DNA from: Bacteroidales bacterium
GTDB taxonomy: Bacteria > Bacteroidota > Bacteroidia > Bacteroidales > F082
DNA: 64,000 bases
NCBI GenBank assembly: GCA_016285355.1
Contig: JAEEQP010000007.1
Span: 1-64,000 of the forward strand
Reading direction: 5' to 3'
The notes below the pieces were generated by a model. That model had not been told where the DNA came from and did not search any database. It worked only from the letters and a program-made list of their open reading frames with translations. Position 1 is the stretch's first letter, and the number at the start of each line of letters is the position of its first letter. Below, one piece after another: positions 1-8,567 of the stretch. The position numbers were made by a program, and so were the translations under genes.

Positions 1-130
1 CGTCATCGACGGCAATCATCTCTTTTGCCATTTCTGTTTGATCAACTGACACGGCCCATTCCTGGGCATAACCCATCGCCGCCATCACCATCAGGCAGCA
101 AAGCATCAAGAATTGTTTTGTCGTTTTCAT
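1..130 (-). CDS. Secreted protein, N-terminal fragment
   Basis: Only the first 43 codons lie in the window; the gene runs off the left edge. Reading from the ATG at 130-128, the protein begins MKTTKQFLMLCCLMVMAAMG followed by YAQE, a standard Sec signal peptide with probable cleavage after YAQ. It is therefore exported to the periplasm or cell surface. The visible mature part (EWAVSVDQTEMAKEMIAVDD) does not identify a family. A good Bacteroidota promoter lies directly upstream on the same strand. Start and signal peptide are clear; function is unknown. Confidence 0.7.
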   Translation of the reverse strand, partial: MKTTKQFLMLCCLMVMAAMGYAQEWAVSVDQTEMAKEMIAVDD

Positions 131-154
131 AACTATTAGGTTTAGAAATTTTCG

Positions 155-187
155 GCAAAACTACACCAACATCCCCACACCTGTCAA
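155..187 (-). promoter_or_regulatory. Bacteroidota-type promoter for the partial secreted gene
   Basis: On the minus strand TTGA (187-184) is followed after 20 bases by TAGTTTTGC (163-155). This fits the phylum consensus TTTG-N19/21-TAnnTTTG, with one change in the -33 element. It lies 25 bases before the ATG at 130. Confidence 0.6.
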
Positions 188-263
188 GAAAAACAATGTG
201 CGGATTTGTGCGGGTTTTTAGCTATCGTACCGATAATCAAATGGATATGGATTGTTCCAATTC

Positions 264-1178
264 TCATCTTATCTGGCCAAGTATAGTTTCAGGAGAAGTT
301 CCCATCAATATAATGGCAGAAAGTTTCCGCCCCATATCTTTTAACGAGTGACCACAATGATATAGAAAATCATCTATAATCAGCCAACGGTCATGCGATG
401 GTTTTGACCATAAGTGCGTTTCTATCAACCCAGCACTAGAAGAAGCGTTGTGGGTATTCCTTAAATTGGTCAAGTCTTTGCCTGAATAGATGTCGGCGGA
501 AACACCTTGATTGCGCACATCAAGCATCTCGAAAGTAGCGGCATCTATATACCCATCAATGATGACAACCCGTTTTTGTGCGCTTTTGATGAGTTTTTCA
601 AGCAACACGCGGGCTTCGAAAAATTCTCCTTCGAAAAACACTTGCTCCACTGGCGGCAAGTTTGTACGGACGAAAAAATCAATCTTTTCTTGATGTTCTT
701 GTAAAACATTCTCATGTTGGGCAAGCCGCCTGTCGATGCGTTCTTCCATCGCAATCAGCCGCTGGTTTACCGCATAGCCTTTCAACATGTATTCTTTTAA
801 AACAGAGGTCGCCCAGCGGCGAAACTGCGTCGCGTTTGCGCTGTTGACACGATAACCGACTGAGATAATCATGTCAAGGTTATAGAAATCAATGTTACGG
901 CTTACTTGTCGATTACCTTCTTTTCGAACTACTCTAATTTTTTGAGTAGTTGCTTCAGGGTCGAGTTCATGGGTCTTGAATACACTCTGTATATGGTAGG
1001 TTATGTTGTTTTCTTTTACATCAAACAAGATGGCCATTTGTTGTTGGGTCAGCCATACCGTTTCATTCTCCAGTTTGACTTCCAACGAAAGTTGGTCATT
1101 AGGCTGATAAAGAACTATTTCCCCTGTGTTTATCGGGGCTGGTAAAAGAGATATGTTTTCGCCTTGGTCCATAACCAT
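264..1178 (-). CDS. RhuM-family protein with phospholipase-D-like C-terminal domain
   Basis: The N-terminal half matches the virulence RhuM family: a winged-helix-like segment with VWLTQQQMAILFDV, then SRNIDFYNLDMIISVGYRVN and RRWATSVLKEYMLKGY. RhuM proteins resemble phage Bro/antirepressor proteins and occur on islands; their role is uncertain. A predicted helical linker follows. The last ~130 residues look phospholipase-D-like: FFEGEFFEA, VVIIDGYID, then HDRWLIIDDFLYHCGHSLKD. The usual HxK is replaced by HDR, so catalysis is doubtful. The start was set at the MVMDQ methionine (1178), because the longer reading frame adds a hydrophobic Cys-rich stretch not seen in the family and would overlap the upstream gene. 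The ORF6N protein at 45431-46375 has the same tail. Confidence 0.75.
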   Translation of the reverse strand: MVMDQGENISLLPAPINTGEIVLYQPNDQLSLEVKLENETVWLTQQQMAILFDVKENNITYHIQSVFKTHELDPEATTQKIRVVRKEGNRQVSRNIDFYNLDMIISVGYRVNSANATQFRRWATSVLKEYMLKGYAVNQRLIAMEERIDRRLAQHENVLQEHQEKIDFFVRTNLPPVEQVFFEGEFFEARVLLEKLIKSAQKRVVIIDGYIDAATFEMLDVRNQGVSADIYSGKDLTNLRNTHNASSSAGLIETHLWSKPSHDRWLIIDDFLYHCGHSLKDMGRKLSAIILMGTSPETILGQIR

Positions 1179-1240
1179 TGAACAAATATGGCACAAAAAT
1201 ACTACAAACTTAAAGAATATGCAACATAAATCTGCAAATT

Positions 1241-3154
1241 TCAAACAGATGCAGACTCGTTAGCAAAACCCCGAAGCACGACAGAAACCGGTTCCTCACT
1301 GCCAAAAATGCCCTTCATCTTGCGGGCGCGTTGCGATACGGTGTTGTAGGCGCGCTGCATCAAGGCGGAAATGTCAGCATCCGAAAGGCCAATCAGGTAT
1401 AAGCAGCAATAGTCAAGGTCGCCCTTAGTAAGGTTGGGATAGGCCTTGGCCAAACGGACGGTGAACTGGTTGAAGTGGCGGTCGGCAGCCTCGCGCAACG
1501 CCATCACCTGTTCCTTCCCCAAGGCATACTCCTTGTAAACCGTGCAGTCCATCTGCGACTTGAACTGCCCCTCGTTCACCCGCTCCATAATCAGGCGGCA
1601 GATAGGCTCTTCGTTGAACGACACCGCTTGCGCCTCCTGTTTCGGCGCACCGTTGCCCGCCTGTTGCCGCATCTGGTCCTTCAGCTCGCGCAGCTCCTGG
1701 TTGCTCCGTTTCAGCCTTCCCGACATTGATGCTTTCTCCAAGCGGTGCGCCTCGCGTTCGGCCTCCATCCTCTGGCTCTCCAACCGATGTGCCTCCTGCA
1801 CAGCCTCCATCTGCTGGCTCGCCGCGTCGCGCTGCTGCTTCATCTTGCGCCTATAGAACAGCCAAGCCAACAGCGCCGCCACCACAACGAGAACGCTCAC
1901 CACAACGATCATCCTGTTCCTCCGCAGCCGCGCCGCCTGCTGCCTTTCGGCCTCGGCTCGCACTTGCTCCCACTGCAAATGCTGCTGAAACAGCTCGTTA
2001 AGTTGTGAGACTTGTGCGTTGCTTTCCGCTTCAGAAATAGCATTTTCCGACTGATAAAGGGCATATTGGACAGCCTTCAACGAATCGCCTCGACTTTGGT
2101 AAATGTTGCGCAATTTTCCAGCGAAATCCCATTTCAACAACACATCATCCGTATTTTCAAACACCTGCGTCAAATACACCAAAGCCGAGTCATATATTTG
2201 GGCATCAAAATAGATGTCGCCGATGGGGATGAAGCGTGTTGTCTTCTCATTTGTGCCAGAGGCTTTTGCCGCCATACGTCTTAGTTCGTTTACAGAAGAC
2301 TCTATTCCCTTACTCATATTATAGTTGAGCAACGCCTTTTGTGAAATTATATCCCTATAAGCCAAATTGTTTGTATCAAATAAATGTTTCAAAGCCTCAT
2401 TGAGATAGTAATTGGCACTGTCATACTGATATAAAAAGTGATATTGTTGACCAAGTGAACTCAACAATTTGGCCATGCCATTAGGCGAGGTGGGTTCAAT
2501 GCGGGTGAAAACAAGGGATTTCTTATAGCAGTAAATGGCGTTCTGCATAAACATGTCTTTAAACAAATCTCCAAGCCGATTGTATGTCAACGCCATAAAC
2601 CGAGGCAGATGTTCAACATGTAGAGACGCAAAATCTTGCGTCTCCAAATTCGGGAAATGCGTCTCCATAATCTCCAACGCCTTCAGATACTCCCCGCAAG
2701 CCGCCACCACGCTATCCCGTTCATAGAATCCCACGCCATTCATATAATGCGCCCGTGCCGCCAAAAACGCATCCCGCTCTCGTACGGACACACCGCGTGC
2801 GTCCGCTTTACCGCGTGCGTCCGCCCCATCCATCCCCACAATCGAATCAAAAAAATGAACCGCCTTCAGCACCTCCGTTCGGTTGCTCTGTGCATAGTCA
2901 TTCTTAAACAGCAGCTCCGCAATCAGCACCTGGCAATAATGCCCCTCAAACTCATGGAGGCTGTCGGCCTTGGGGCTTGCCGCAAACTCCATCATCACCT
3001 TCAGCGCACTATCGGGCTGTTCCCACATGAGGCTGTCGGTGGCCGCCAGTTCGGGCGACACTTTGAATGTGTCCTCACCACCAGTATTCCCGCAAGAAAC
3101 GACAAATACTGATAACCACAATAGAATGACAATATGTAGGCGGCTTGTTTTCAC
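1241..3154 (-). CDS. TPR-containing membrane lipoprotein with C-terminal HTH-like domain
   Basis: Probable membrane-anchored sensor/regulator. From a GTG at 3154 the protein starts with a lipoprotein signal (HIVILLWLSVFVVSC, lipobox VVSC). About 350 residues of TPR-like helical repeats follow, then a transmembrane helix (MIVVVSVLVVVAALLAWLF), basic residues, a Glu/Arg-rich coiled coil, and a C-terminal segment with YPNLTKGDLDYCCLYLIGLS and ARKMKGIFG that resembles a LuxR-like HTH. The same order of parts occurs at 31835-33307 and 57127-58473. A longer reading from ATG 3187 is possible but would put extra residues before the signal. Partner genes are unknown; the RhuM gene follows after 62 bases and may be cotranscribed. 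Confidence 0.7.
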   Translation of the reverse strand: MKTSRLHIVILLWLSVFVVSCGNTGGEDTFKVSPELAATDSLMWEQPDSALKVMMEFAASPKADSLHEFEGHYCQVLIAELLFKNDYAQSNRTEVLKAVHFFDSIVGMDGADARGKADARGVSVRERDAFLAARAHYMNGVGFYERDSVVAACGEYLKALEIMETHFPNLETQDFASLHVEHLPRFMALTYNRLGDLFKDMFMQNAIYCYKKSLVFTRIEPTSPNGMAKLLSSLGQQYHFLYQYDSANYYLNEALKHLFDTNNLAYRDIISQKALLNYNMSKGIESSVNELRRMAAKASGTNEKTTRFIPIGDIYFDAQIYDSALVYLTQVFENTDDVLLKWDFAGKLRNIYQSRGDSLKAVQYALYQSENAISEAESNAQVSQLNELFQQHLQWEQVRAEAERQQAARLRRNRMIVVVSVLVVVAALLAWLFYRRKMKQQRDAASQQMEAVQEAHRLESQRMEAEREAHRLEKASMSGRLKRSNQELRELKDQMRQQAGNGAPKQEAQAVSFNEEPICRLIMERVNEGQFKSQMDCTVYKEYALGKEQVMALREAADRHFNQFTVRLAKAYPNLTKGDLDYCCLYLIGLSDADISALMQRAYNTVSQRARKMKGIFGSEEPVSVVLRGFANESASV

Positions 3155-3157
3155 ACC

Positions 3158-3166
3158 GCAAAAATA
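3158..3166 (-). promoter_or_regulatory. -7 promoter element abutting a GTG start
   Basis: TATTTTTGC on the minus strand matches TAnnTTTGC and ends only four bases before the GTG at 3154. If used, transcription would begin at or near the start codon, giving a leaderless mRNA. No -33 element is evident. Confidence 0.35.
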
Positions 3167-3212
3167 GTCAAAATCTATCAACACCATGCAAAATCATGCC
3201 AGCATTATTCCG

Positions 3213-4646
3213 CTATTCAGTATTTGCAAAAAGGTCATCCATTTTGACTTGTGACTGCATAATGCCGCTATGGGAGTTTTGCCTGACGCCGTAAGTAGTA
3301 ATCATGACCAATTGTAGGGCTTTGCGCGACTTGGTGGCTTCACGGAACACTTGCATCTTCTTGCGAAGCTTGTCCTCGTAGTCTTTGTCAATGGTAAACT
3401 CACCGACTGAGAACTTGATTTCGCAGATGTTCGTGATACGGTCGCGACGGTCGATAACGAGGTCGATTTGTGCCTTGCCTGTTTCGGAAATGCCATTCCA
3501 TGAAGAAATGTCGGTTAGCACGGCGCTGATTCCGATAGCTTTTTTGACTTGGGTGATATGGTCTTTGCAGACTTGCTCAAAGGTTTGTCCTGCCCAGCTA
3601 CTTTTGGCCGGGTTGTCGAGATAATGCGTCCAGAAATGCTCGTCGGGGTTTTGCTTGCCCTTCATGAAACGCAGGTAAAACAGGGTGAAATAATCAGCAA
3701 GCTGATACACGAGATTCTTCTCGTTATAGCCAAAAGTGTTGTAAACGCGTGCGAATTGACTGTCTTTCAAGTTTTTCAGCATCTCGGTGAGAAGACCGTT
3801 GTCTTCAAGATGCGTTTCGTTGATGATCTCTTGTCGGGTGAGTCCTGATTTCTTTGTCGACAAGGCTTCGATGATTTTCAGATAAGCTTTCGAGTTCCCG
3901 AAAAGAGTTTCGTACAGATGGTCGAATTCGTCCCACAGGGAGCCATTGCGTTTGAAGAAAATGTTGTCGATGTTGGTTAAATACGGCAGTTCGTTGTCGA
4001 GTAGTTTCAAATAATATGGAATGCCGCCCATGGTCATGTAGCACTCAACGATGTCATAACGGCTCCAATTAATGCCTCGTGAAATCAGGTACCGCTCGGT
4101 TTCCTGAAGTGTGAAAGGCATTAGGAAAAGACGGCGAGCTGCACGGTTGAACAGCCCGCCTTTGTCGGAGAGAATCTTTTTGGTAATCCAAGTGGTAGCA
4201 GAACCGCAAACAACCAGCATGATGTCGTTCTGCTGTGCTCCCCAACCGTTCCAGAAACCCTCGAATGCGCCAAGAAACTCGCTTTGACGTGTATCGAGCC
4301 AAGGGAGTTCGTCGATGAAGACGATTTTCTTGCGGTTTTCTTTGATGCCTTTCAGAAGTTTCTTCAACTCTTCGAACGCTTCAAGCCAGTCGGTCGGCAC
4401 TTTTTTGAGGTTGGCACCGTATTCCTGAAGAGCAAGATAGAAGTTTTTCAGTTGCATTTTTTTGGGCTTTTTGTATAGTCCAGTGACATGGAAATCGTAT
4501 GTGTCGTCAAAAAATTCCTTGATGAGGAATGTCTTTCCAACACGGCGGCGACCATAAACGATGACAAACTCCGACTCCTTGGAACTGCGATACTTTTCAA
4601 GCTGACGGATTTCATATTCGCGTCCGATAAACAGGTTTCTGTCCAT
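3213..4646 (-). CDS. AAA-type ATPase with DUF234 (PD-(D/E)XK-like) domain
   Basis: Single-gene P-loop ATPase of the ATPase_2/DUF234 type, 477 residues. Walker A is GRRRVGKT (residues 32-39), Walker B is KKIVFIDELPW (~105-115), and a sensor-like CGSATTWI lies near 148. A winged-helix-like middle section follows. The C-terminus has AQIDLVIDRRDRITNICEIK, the D...ExK pattern of the PD-(D/E)XK nuclease fold to which DUF234 is assigned. The biological role of the family is not established. A palindrome cluster lies just upstream at 4689-4814. The protein at 15943-17358 is a clear paralogue; 28221-29558 and 40140-41279 share the plan. ATG start at 4646 gives the usual N-terminus. Confidence 0.85.
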   Translation of the reverse strand: MDRNLFIGREYEIRQLEKYRSSKESEFVIVYGRRRVGKTFLIKEFFDDTYDFHVTGLYKKPKKMQLKNFYLALQEYGANLKKVPTDWLEAFEELKKLLKGIKENRKKIVFIDELPWLDTRQSEFLGAFEGFWNGWGAQQNDIMLVVCGSATTWITKKILSDKGGLFNRAARRLFLMPFTLQETERYLISRGINWSRYDIVECYMTMGGIPYYLKLLDNELPYLTNIDNIFFKRNGSLWDEFDHLYETLFGNSKAYLKIIEALSTKKSGLTRQEIINETHLEDNGLLTEMLKNLKDSQFARVYNTFGYNEKNLVYQLADYFTLFYLRFMKGKQNPDEHFWTHYLDNPAKSSWAGQTFEQVCKDHITQVKKAIGISAVLTDISSWNGISETGKAQIDLVIDRRDRITNICEIKFSVGEFTIDKDYEDKLRKKMQVFREATKSRKALQLVMITTYGVRQNSHSGIMQSQVKMDDLFANTE

Positions 4647-4667
4647 ACTGAAATTGTTTTTCCGACT

Positions 4668-4676
4668 GCAAAGATA
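4668..4676 (-). promoter_or_regulatory. -7 promoter element for the DUF234 ATPase
   Basis: TATCTTTGC on the minus strand matches TAnnTTTGC, 21 bases before the ATG at 4646. No clear -33 element is present; that region runs into the palindrome cluster starting at 4689. Confidence 0.5.
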
Positions 4677-4688
4677 GTAAATATTTTC

Positions 4689-4814
4689 AAACTCAGGTGC
4701 GGAAACTATACTTTTTTACCCACTTTCCGCACCTAAGTTTGATTATTTTTGCCTAAAAATACAAAACTCAGGTGCGGAAACATGGTTTTTTGCACTACTT
4801 TCCGCACTTGAGTT
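4689..4814. repeat. Two tandem palindromes (75-bp period) upstream of the DUF234 ATPase
   Basis: Two copies start at 4689 and 4764. Each has left arm AAACTCAGGTGCGGAAA, a loop of 18 bases with a run of six Ts, and right arm TTTCCGCACcTaAGTTT (4724-4740) or TTTCCGCACtTGAGTT (4799-4814), with one mismatch each. A degenerate third half follows at about 4852-4876 (CGGAAACGTAGTTTTTTATG). They lie between the divergent promoters of the ATPase (minus) and the lamin-tail gene (plus). Confidence 0.85.
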
Positions 4815-4892
4815 AGCAATTTTTCTATCAGCAAGGAAGTCGGAAATCGGGTCGGAAACGTAGTTTTTTATGCTACAAGCCACAAAAACCCT

Positions 4893-4900
4893 TATCTTTG
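4893..4900 (+). promoter_or_regulatory. -7 promoter element for the lamin-tail protein
   Basis: TATCTTTG, 23 bases before the ATG at 4924, fits the Bacteroidota -7 consensus. No convincing -33 element is present. Confidence 0.45.
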
Positions 4901-4923
4901 TCCTTTCCAAAACTGCTAATGCC

Positions 4924-7503
4924 ATGAAAAAGATACTCTTACTCTTGCTTTTATTGCCTTTTTCCCTCTTCGCCCAAGTCACCGACGACTTTTCCGACAG
5001 CGATTTCACCCAAAATCCCACTTGGTCAGGGACGACGGAGCAATATATTGTAAACAACAGCAAACAATTGCAACTCAATGCGGAAGGCGAGGGCATGGCT
5101 TATCTCTCTTTGCCTTTTTCCGAATATGAGACGATGGAATGGCAATTTTGGATTCGAGAGGCTTTCGCACCTTCGGGAAACAACTACACCGATGTTTGGC
5201 TCAGTGCCGATAATGCTGATTTGTCGCAAGTTACGCAAGGTTATTTCCTCCGTTTCGGTGAAGGCGGCAGCAGTGATGCCATTGAGCTCTTCCGTAAGGA
5301 TGCTGGCGGGCAGCAGAGCATTTTTCGCGGCACGGAAGGTGCTATCGCGGCCTCGTTTGCGGTTTTCGTCAAGGTGATTTGCGACCGAGAAGGCAATTGG
5401 ATGCTGCAAACCTGTTACGATAATTCAGGCATTTATCTCATTGAGGCACAAGGAACTGATGATACCTATAGTCGCGGTGGTTTCTTCGGCTTTTGGTCCA
5501 AGTTCACTTCGAGCAATTCCACGAAGATTTATTTTGATAATGTGTATGTCGGTCCGCGCATCGCCGACCACGAGCCGCCCCAACTCCTGACCTGTGAGGT
5601 GTTGGATTTACAACACCTGCAAATTGCTTTTAATGAGGCCCTTAATGAAACTACGGCACTCAATCCCTCCAATTATTCCGTGGACAATGGTTTGGGCAGC
5701 CCTGTTTCGGTCAGTTTCGGTGATAATTTGGCTCAATTGGTTCTGGAGTTCGAACGTGAAATCGGTAATGGCATTAATTATACTCTGACCGTCAGCGGCA
5801 TTAAAGACTTGTGGAACAACATGATGGAGCCGACCACGATGGCTTTCTCCATCTATGAGGCCTCGGAATACGACATCGTCATCAACGAAATCATGGCCGA
5901 CCCGAATCCTGTGGTGGGCTTGCCAGAATGGGAGTATGTGGAACTTTACAACTCCACTGAGTTTGGCATCGACCTGAAAGACTGGCAGATACAAATCGGT
6001 TCAAACGACAACACTTTTGGAAACTACGTCCTTGCACCGCATGGTTATGTCATCCTTTGCCACAATGATGCTGTGTCCGAATTGCGACAATATGGCGATT
6101 GCATTGGCTTCAGCAGCTTCTCGGTGGGTAATTCTTCCTCGGCGATGTACCTCTATAGCAAAGCAGGCATTTTGATTTCACGCGTCAACTTCAGTAACAT
6201 TTGGTACCACGATTCCAATAAGGATGACGGCGGCTGGTCGGTGGAGCAAATCGATCCGCTGAATCCTTGCGCTGGGGCTTCCAATTGGACGGCTTCTGAG
6301 GATGCTTCGGGTGGCACGCCAGGCCGACTCAACTCGGTGGATGGCGAGAACAACGTTTCGCCCCAAGTGGAACGCGTCAGCATGTTCGGCAACCAAATCG
6401 TGCAGATGTGGTTCGATCAACAGATGCATCCTGCCAACCTTTTGGAAACGCAGCATTTCCTCGTGGAGGAGACGGACGAGCATCCGCAGCAAACGGTTGT
6501 CAACCCCATCGATGGCACCTACGTGGAGCTTCATTTCGACCAAGGCTTTGCGGAGGGAATCGTCTATACCTTAATTGTTAGTGACGTGACCAATTGCGTA
6601 GGCACCTCCATCGAAGCCGACACCCGTGTGCAGTTCGGTATCCCCAACGAAATTACCGAAGGCGAAATCCTAATTAATGAGATTCTTTTCGACCCCATTT
6701 CACCAGGTGTGGACTATGTGGAGCTTTACAACAACACTGATAAGACTTTCGACCTCAGCACTTTGATGCTCGGTGTTATCAAAGAAAGTTTCCCCAATCC
6801 CGCCGATACGACCTTAAAGGAAATCACCGCCGATAGCCGACTGTTCCTGTCGCATACCTACGTTTTGCTTTCCACGAATAGCGAGATTGTGGGTCAACAA
6901 TACGACTGTCCGACCGACAATTTCGTGCAAATGGTTTCCTTCCCTAACTATGCCAACGCAGGCGGCACGGCCATCCTGATAGGCAAGGACGGCACGGCCA
7001 TCGACCAAATGTATTTTTCCGAAAAGATGCACTATCCGTTGCTCAAAGTCACTAAAGGTGTTTCGCTGGAGCGCATCAGCTTCGACCAGCCTTCCATGGA
7101 TGCCAACAACTGGCATTCCGCCGCCGATCAGGTGCATTTCGGCACACCAGGTTATGAAAATTCGATGAAGCAAAGTGCGGAGCCATCCACCGACGAAATC
7201 TCCATCAGCCCCGACATTTTCTCACCCGATGGTGATGGTTACGACGATGCCTGTTTCATCAATTACCACTTCGACGAGGCGGGCTACACAATGAACATAT
7301 ACATCTTCAACGTGGCCGGACAATTAATCCATCATCTTGCCAAAGGCGAACTGGTGGGGCAGGAGGGCAGCGTCCTCTGGAACGGTCTTGACAACAACGG
7401 CAACAAAGTTCCTGTTGGTGTTTACGTCGTCGTGACCGAGGTCTTCAACTTCAACGGTAAGGTGAAACAATTCAAGAATGCCGTGGTGGTTGGGACGCGG
7501 TAA
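4924..7503 (+). CDS. Secreted lamin-tail-domain surface protein
   Basis: An 859-residue exported protein. The signal peptide is MKKILLLLLLLPFSLFAQ; the upstream reading frame was trimmed to this methionine. A β-rich N-terminal region (~20-220) is followed by an Ig-like stretch. Two lamin-tail domains follow: one near residue 316 (YDIVINEIMADPNPV, EYVELYNST) and one near 580 (EGEILINEILFDP, DYVELYNNT). The C-terminus (~760-859) has SPDIFSPDGDGYDD and GNKVPVGVYVVVTEV, resembling FlgD-like or gliding-motility C-terminal domains, which in this phylum can act as outer-membrane secretion signals. It is probably displayed on the surface, perhaps as an adhesin. It is followed by a terminator at 7578. 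Confidence 0.75.
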   Translation: MKKILLLLLLLPFSLFAQVTDDFSDSDFTQNPTWSGTTEQYIVNNSKQLQLNAEGEGMAYLSLPFSEYETMEWQFWIREAFAPSGNNYTDVWLSADNADLSQVTQGYFLRFGEGGSSDAIELFRKDAGGQQSIFRGTEGAIAASFAVFVKVICDREGNWMLQTCYDNSGIYLIEAQGTDDTYSRGGFFGFWSKFTSSNSTKIYFDNVYVGPRIADHEPPQLLTCEVLDLQHLQIAFNEALNETTALNPSNYSVDNGLGSPVSVSFGDNLAQLVLEFEREIGNGINYTLTVSGIKDLWNNMMEPTTMAFSIYEASEYDIVINEIMADPNPVVGLPEWEYVELYNSTEFGIDLKDWQIQIGSNDNTFGNYVLAPHGYVILCHNDAVSELRQYGDCIGFSSFSVGNSSSAMYLYSKAGILISRVNFSNIWYHDSNKDDGGWSVEQIDPLNPCAGASNWTASEDASGGTPGRLNSVDGENNVSPQVERVSMFGNQIVQMWFDQQMHPANLLETQHFLVEETDEHPQQTVVNPIDGTYVELHFDQGFAEGIVYTLIVSDVTNCVGTSIEADTRVQFGIPNEITEGEILINEILFDPISPGVDYVELYNNTDKTFDLSTLMLGVIKESFPNPADTTLKEITADSRLFLSHTYVLLSTNSEIVGQQYDCPTDNFVQMVSFPNYANAGGTAILIGKDGTAIDQMYFSEKMHYPLLKVTKGVSLERISFDQPSMDANNWHSAADQVHFGTPGYENSMKQSAEPSTDEISISPDIFSPDGDGYDDACFINYHFDEAGYTMNIYIFNVAGQLIHHLAKGELVGQEGSVLWNGLDNNGNKVPVGVYVVVTEVFNFNGKVKQFKNAVVVGTR

Positions 7504-7577
7504 TTGTTTGTTATAGTGGTCAATGGTTTTTATCCTGTCATTTCACGTTTTTTACCCAATTATTCTAAACCCTATCG

Positions 7578-7612
7578 AAAGGCGGCCTTCATTTTTTGAG
7601 GGTCGCTTTTTG
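7578..7612 (+). terminator. Rho-independent terminator (shared family)
   Basis: AAAGGCGGCCTTCA pairs with TGAGGGTCGCTTTTTG across a short T-rich loop and ends in a T-run. Near-identical terminators occur at 28040-28076 and 29573-29606. Confidence 0.75.
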
Positions 7613-7655
7613 TTGGTTTTTTGAAGAAAAATCTCACGATTTGGGATGTTATTTG

Positions 7656-7664
7656 TACTTTTGC
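7656..7664 (+). promoter_or_regulatory. -7 promoter element for the small three-gene operon
   Basis: TACTTTTGC, 18 bases before the ATG at 7683, matches TAnnTTTGC. Confidence 0.5.
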
Positions 7665-7682
7665 ACTCGAATAGAAAAGCAA

Positions 7683-7982
7683 ATGTCAGAACGAAACAAC
7701 ATAGAAACCAAGGAGAACGAGGCTGTTCTTAGTAGCGGCGGAGGCTTTACGGCCTTCAACTTCGGGGACTATCATATTCGCTTTAAGGCTCCTTACAGCT
7801 TAGAGCACTATGTGGATGTTGTGAAGTGGGACGACGGTTATCTGGTAGTGCTGGCCAAGTACAGCCATAATGCTGAGCCAGAAGAGGAGTACATAGACCT
7901 TAAACCCATTCTTGCCGGGTTGTATATCGACTCTGATGCTTTTCTGAAACCGATTAAAACTGTACGTGTAGCTTATGCCTGA
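7683..7982 (+). CDS. Small hypothetical protein, gene 1 of a TA-like operon
   Basis: A 99-residue soluble acidic protein starting MSERNNIETKENEAVLSSGG. The reading frame opens upstream, but this ATG lies 18 bases after the -7 element. It contains KAPYSLEHYVDVVKWDDGYL and EEEYIDLKPILAGLYID. I think it belongs to a recently defined DUF family seen beside DUF4160 genes in Bacteroidales, but could not check. Its stop overlaps the next start by 8 bases, implying translational coupling. Possible DUF2442-like partner in a toxin-antitoxin-like unit; function unproven. Confidence 0.6.
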   Translation: MSERNNIETKENEAVLSSGGGFTAFNFGDYHIRFKAPYSLEHYVDVVKWDDGYLVVLAKYSHNAEPEEEYIDLKPILAGLYIDSDAFLKPIKTVRVAYA

Positions 7983-8196
7983 TATCAAGACTATTGCCGA
8001 TAAGGCTGACATCATTGTCAACGGATACGCTTTTACTCGCATGGAAGACGGCATCCACGTGTTGAATCTGAACAGTTCAGACAAAGCCGTTGTGTTTAGT
8101 GCCGATGGCGAGGTGCTGGAGACCACGATGGACGACATTGAGCTCTCCATTGCGAGCAGTTACCTGCAGCAGAACTTGAAATATATGGAGGACTGA
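7975..8196 (+). CDS. Small hypothetical protein, gene 2 of a TA-like operon
   Basis: A 73-residue protein beginning MPDIKTIADKADIIVNGYAF with VLNLNSSDKAVVFSADGEVL. No signal or membrane segment. The sequence looks like a small β-rich domain. It overlaps the previous gene by 8 bases and is followed three bases after its stop by the DUF4160-like gene. Three tightly packed short genes with these overlaps resemble toxin-antitoxin modules. Function unknown. Confidence 0.6.
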   Translation: MPDIKTIADKADIIVNGYAFTRMEDGIHVLNLNSSDKAVVFSADGEVLETTMDDIELSIASSYLQQNLKYMED

Positions 8197-8199
8197 GCC

Positions 8200-8478
8200 A
8201 TGCCAAAATACTATGATTTCAAAGTGGCGGGTTATTATCTGTATTTTACATCGTTTTGCGTAGTGGAATGTATGCATGTGCATGCCAGTGACAAAAAGCT
8301 TACTGAGGGTGGTTCTGCCAAGTTCTTTGTGAAGAGCAACGGTGATTCAGTCTTGCAGAACCGTGGTATTCTTAATGACCGCGAAATTGCTAAGATTTCC
8401 GAGTTTATCAAGGATCATTATCAGGAGATGTACATTCGTTGGACTCAATATAGCAAGAAAGGCTATTACGAGAGGTAA
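8200..8478 (+). CDS. DUF4160-like protein, gene 3 of a TA-like operon
   Basis: A 92-residue protein with the HVHA motif (CMHVHASDKK), GSAKFFV and FIKDHYQEMYIRWTQYSKKG, fitting DUF4160. Genes of this family often sit beside DUF2442 genes in pairs predicted to be toxin-antitoxin systems; biochemical proof is lacking. It is the last gene of the operon starting at 7683. The next gene is convergent (stop at 8568), leaving about 90 bases with no clear terminator. Confidence 0.65.
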   Translation: MPKYYDFKVAGYYLYFTSFCVVECMHVHASDKKLTEGGSAKFFVKSNGDSVLQNRGILNDREIAKISEFIKDHYQEMYIRWTQYSKKGYYER

Positions 8479-8567
8479 GAGACTTGCTGACTTTTTCAAA
8501 TCTCCGAAGATTTTTGAGATGTTTGCCAGCAGCGGAATCCCTATCTGTTATATTGCGCAAACCGTTT

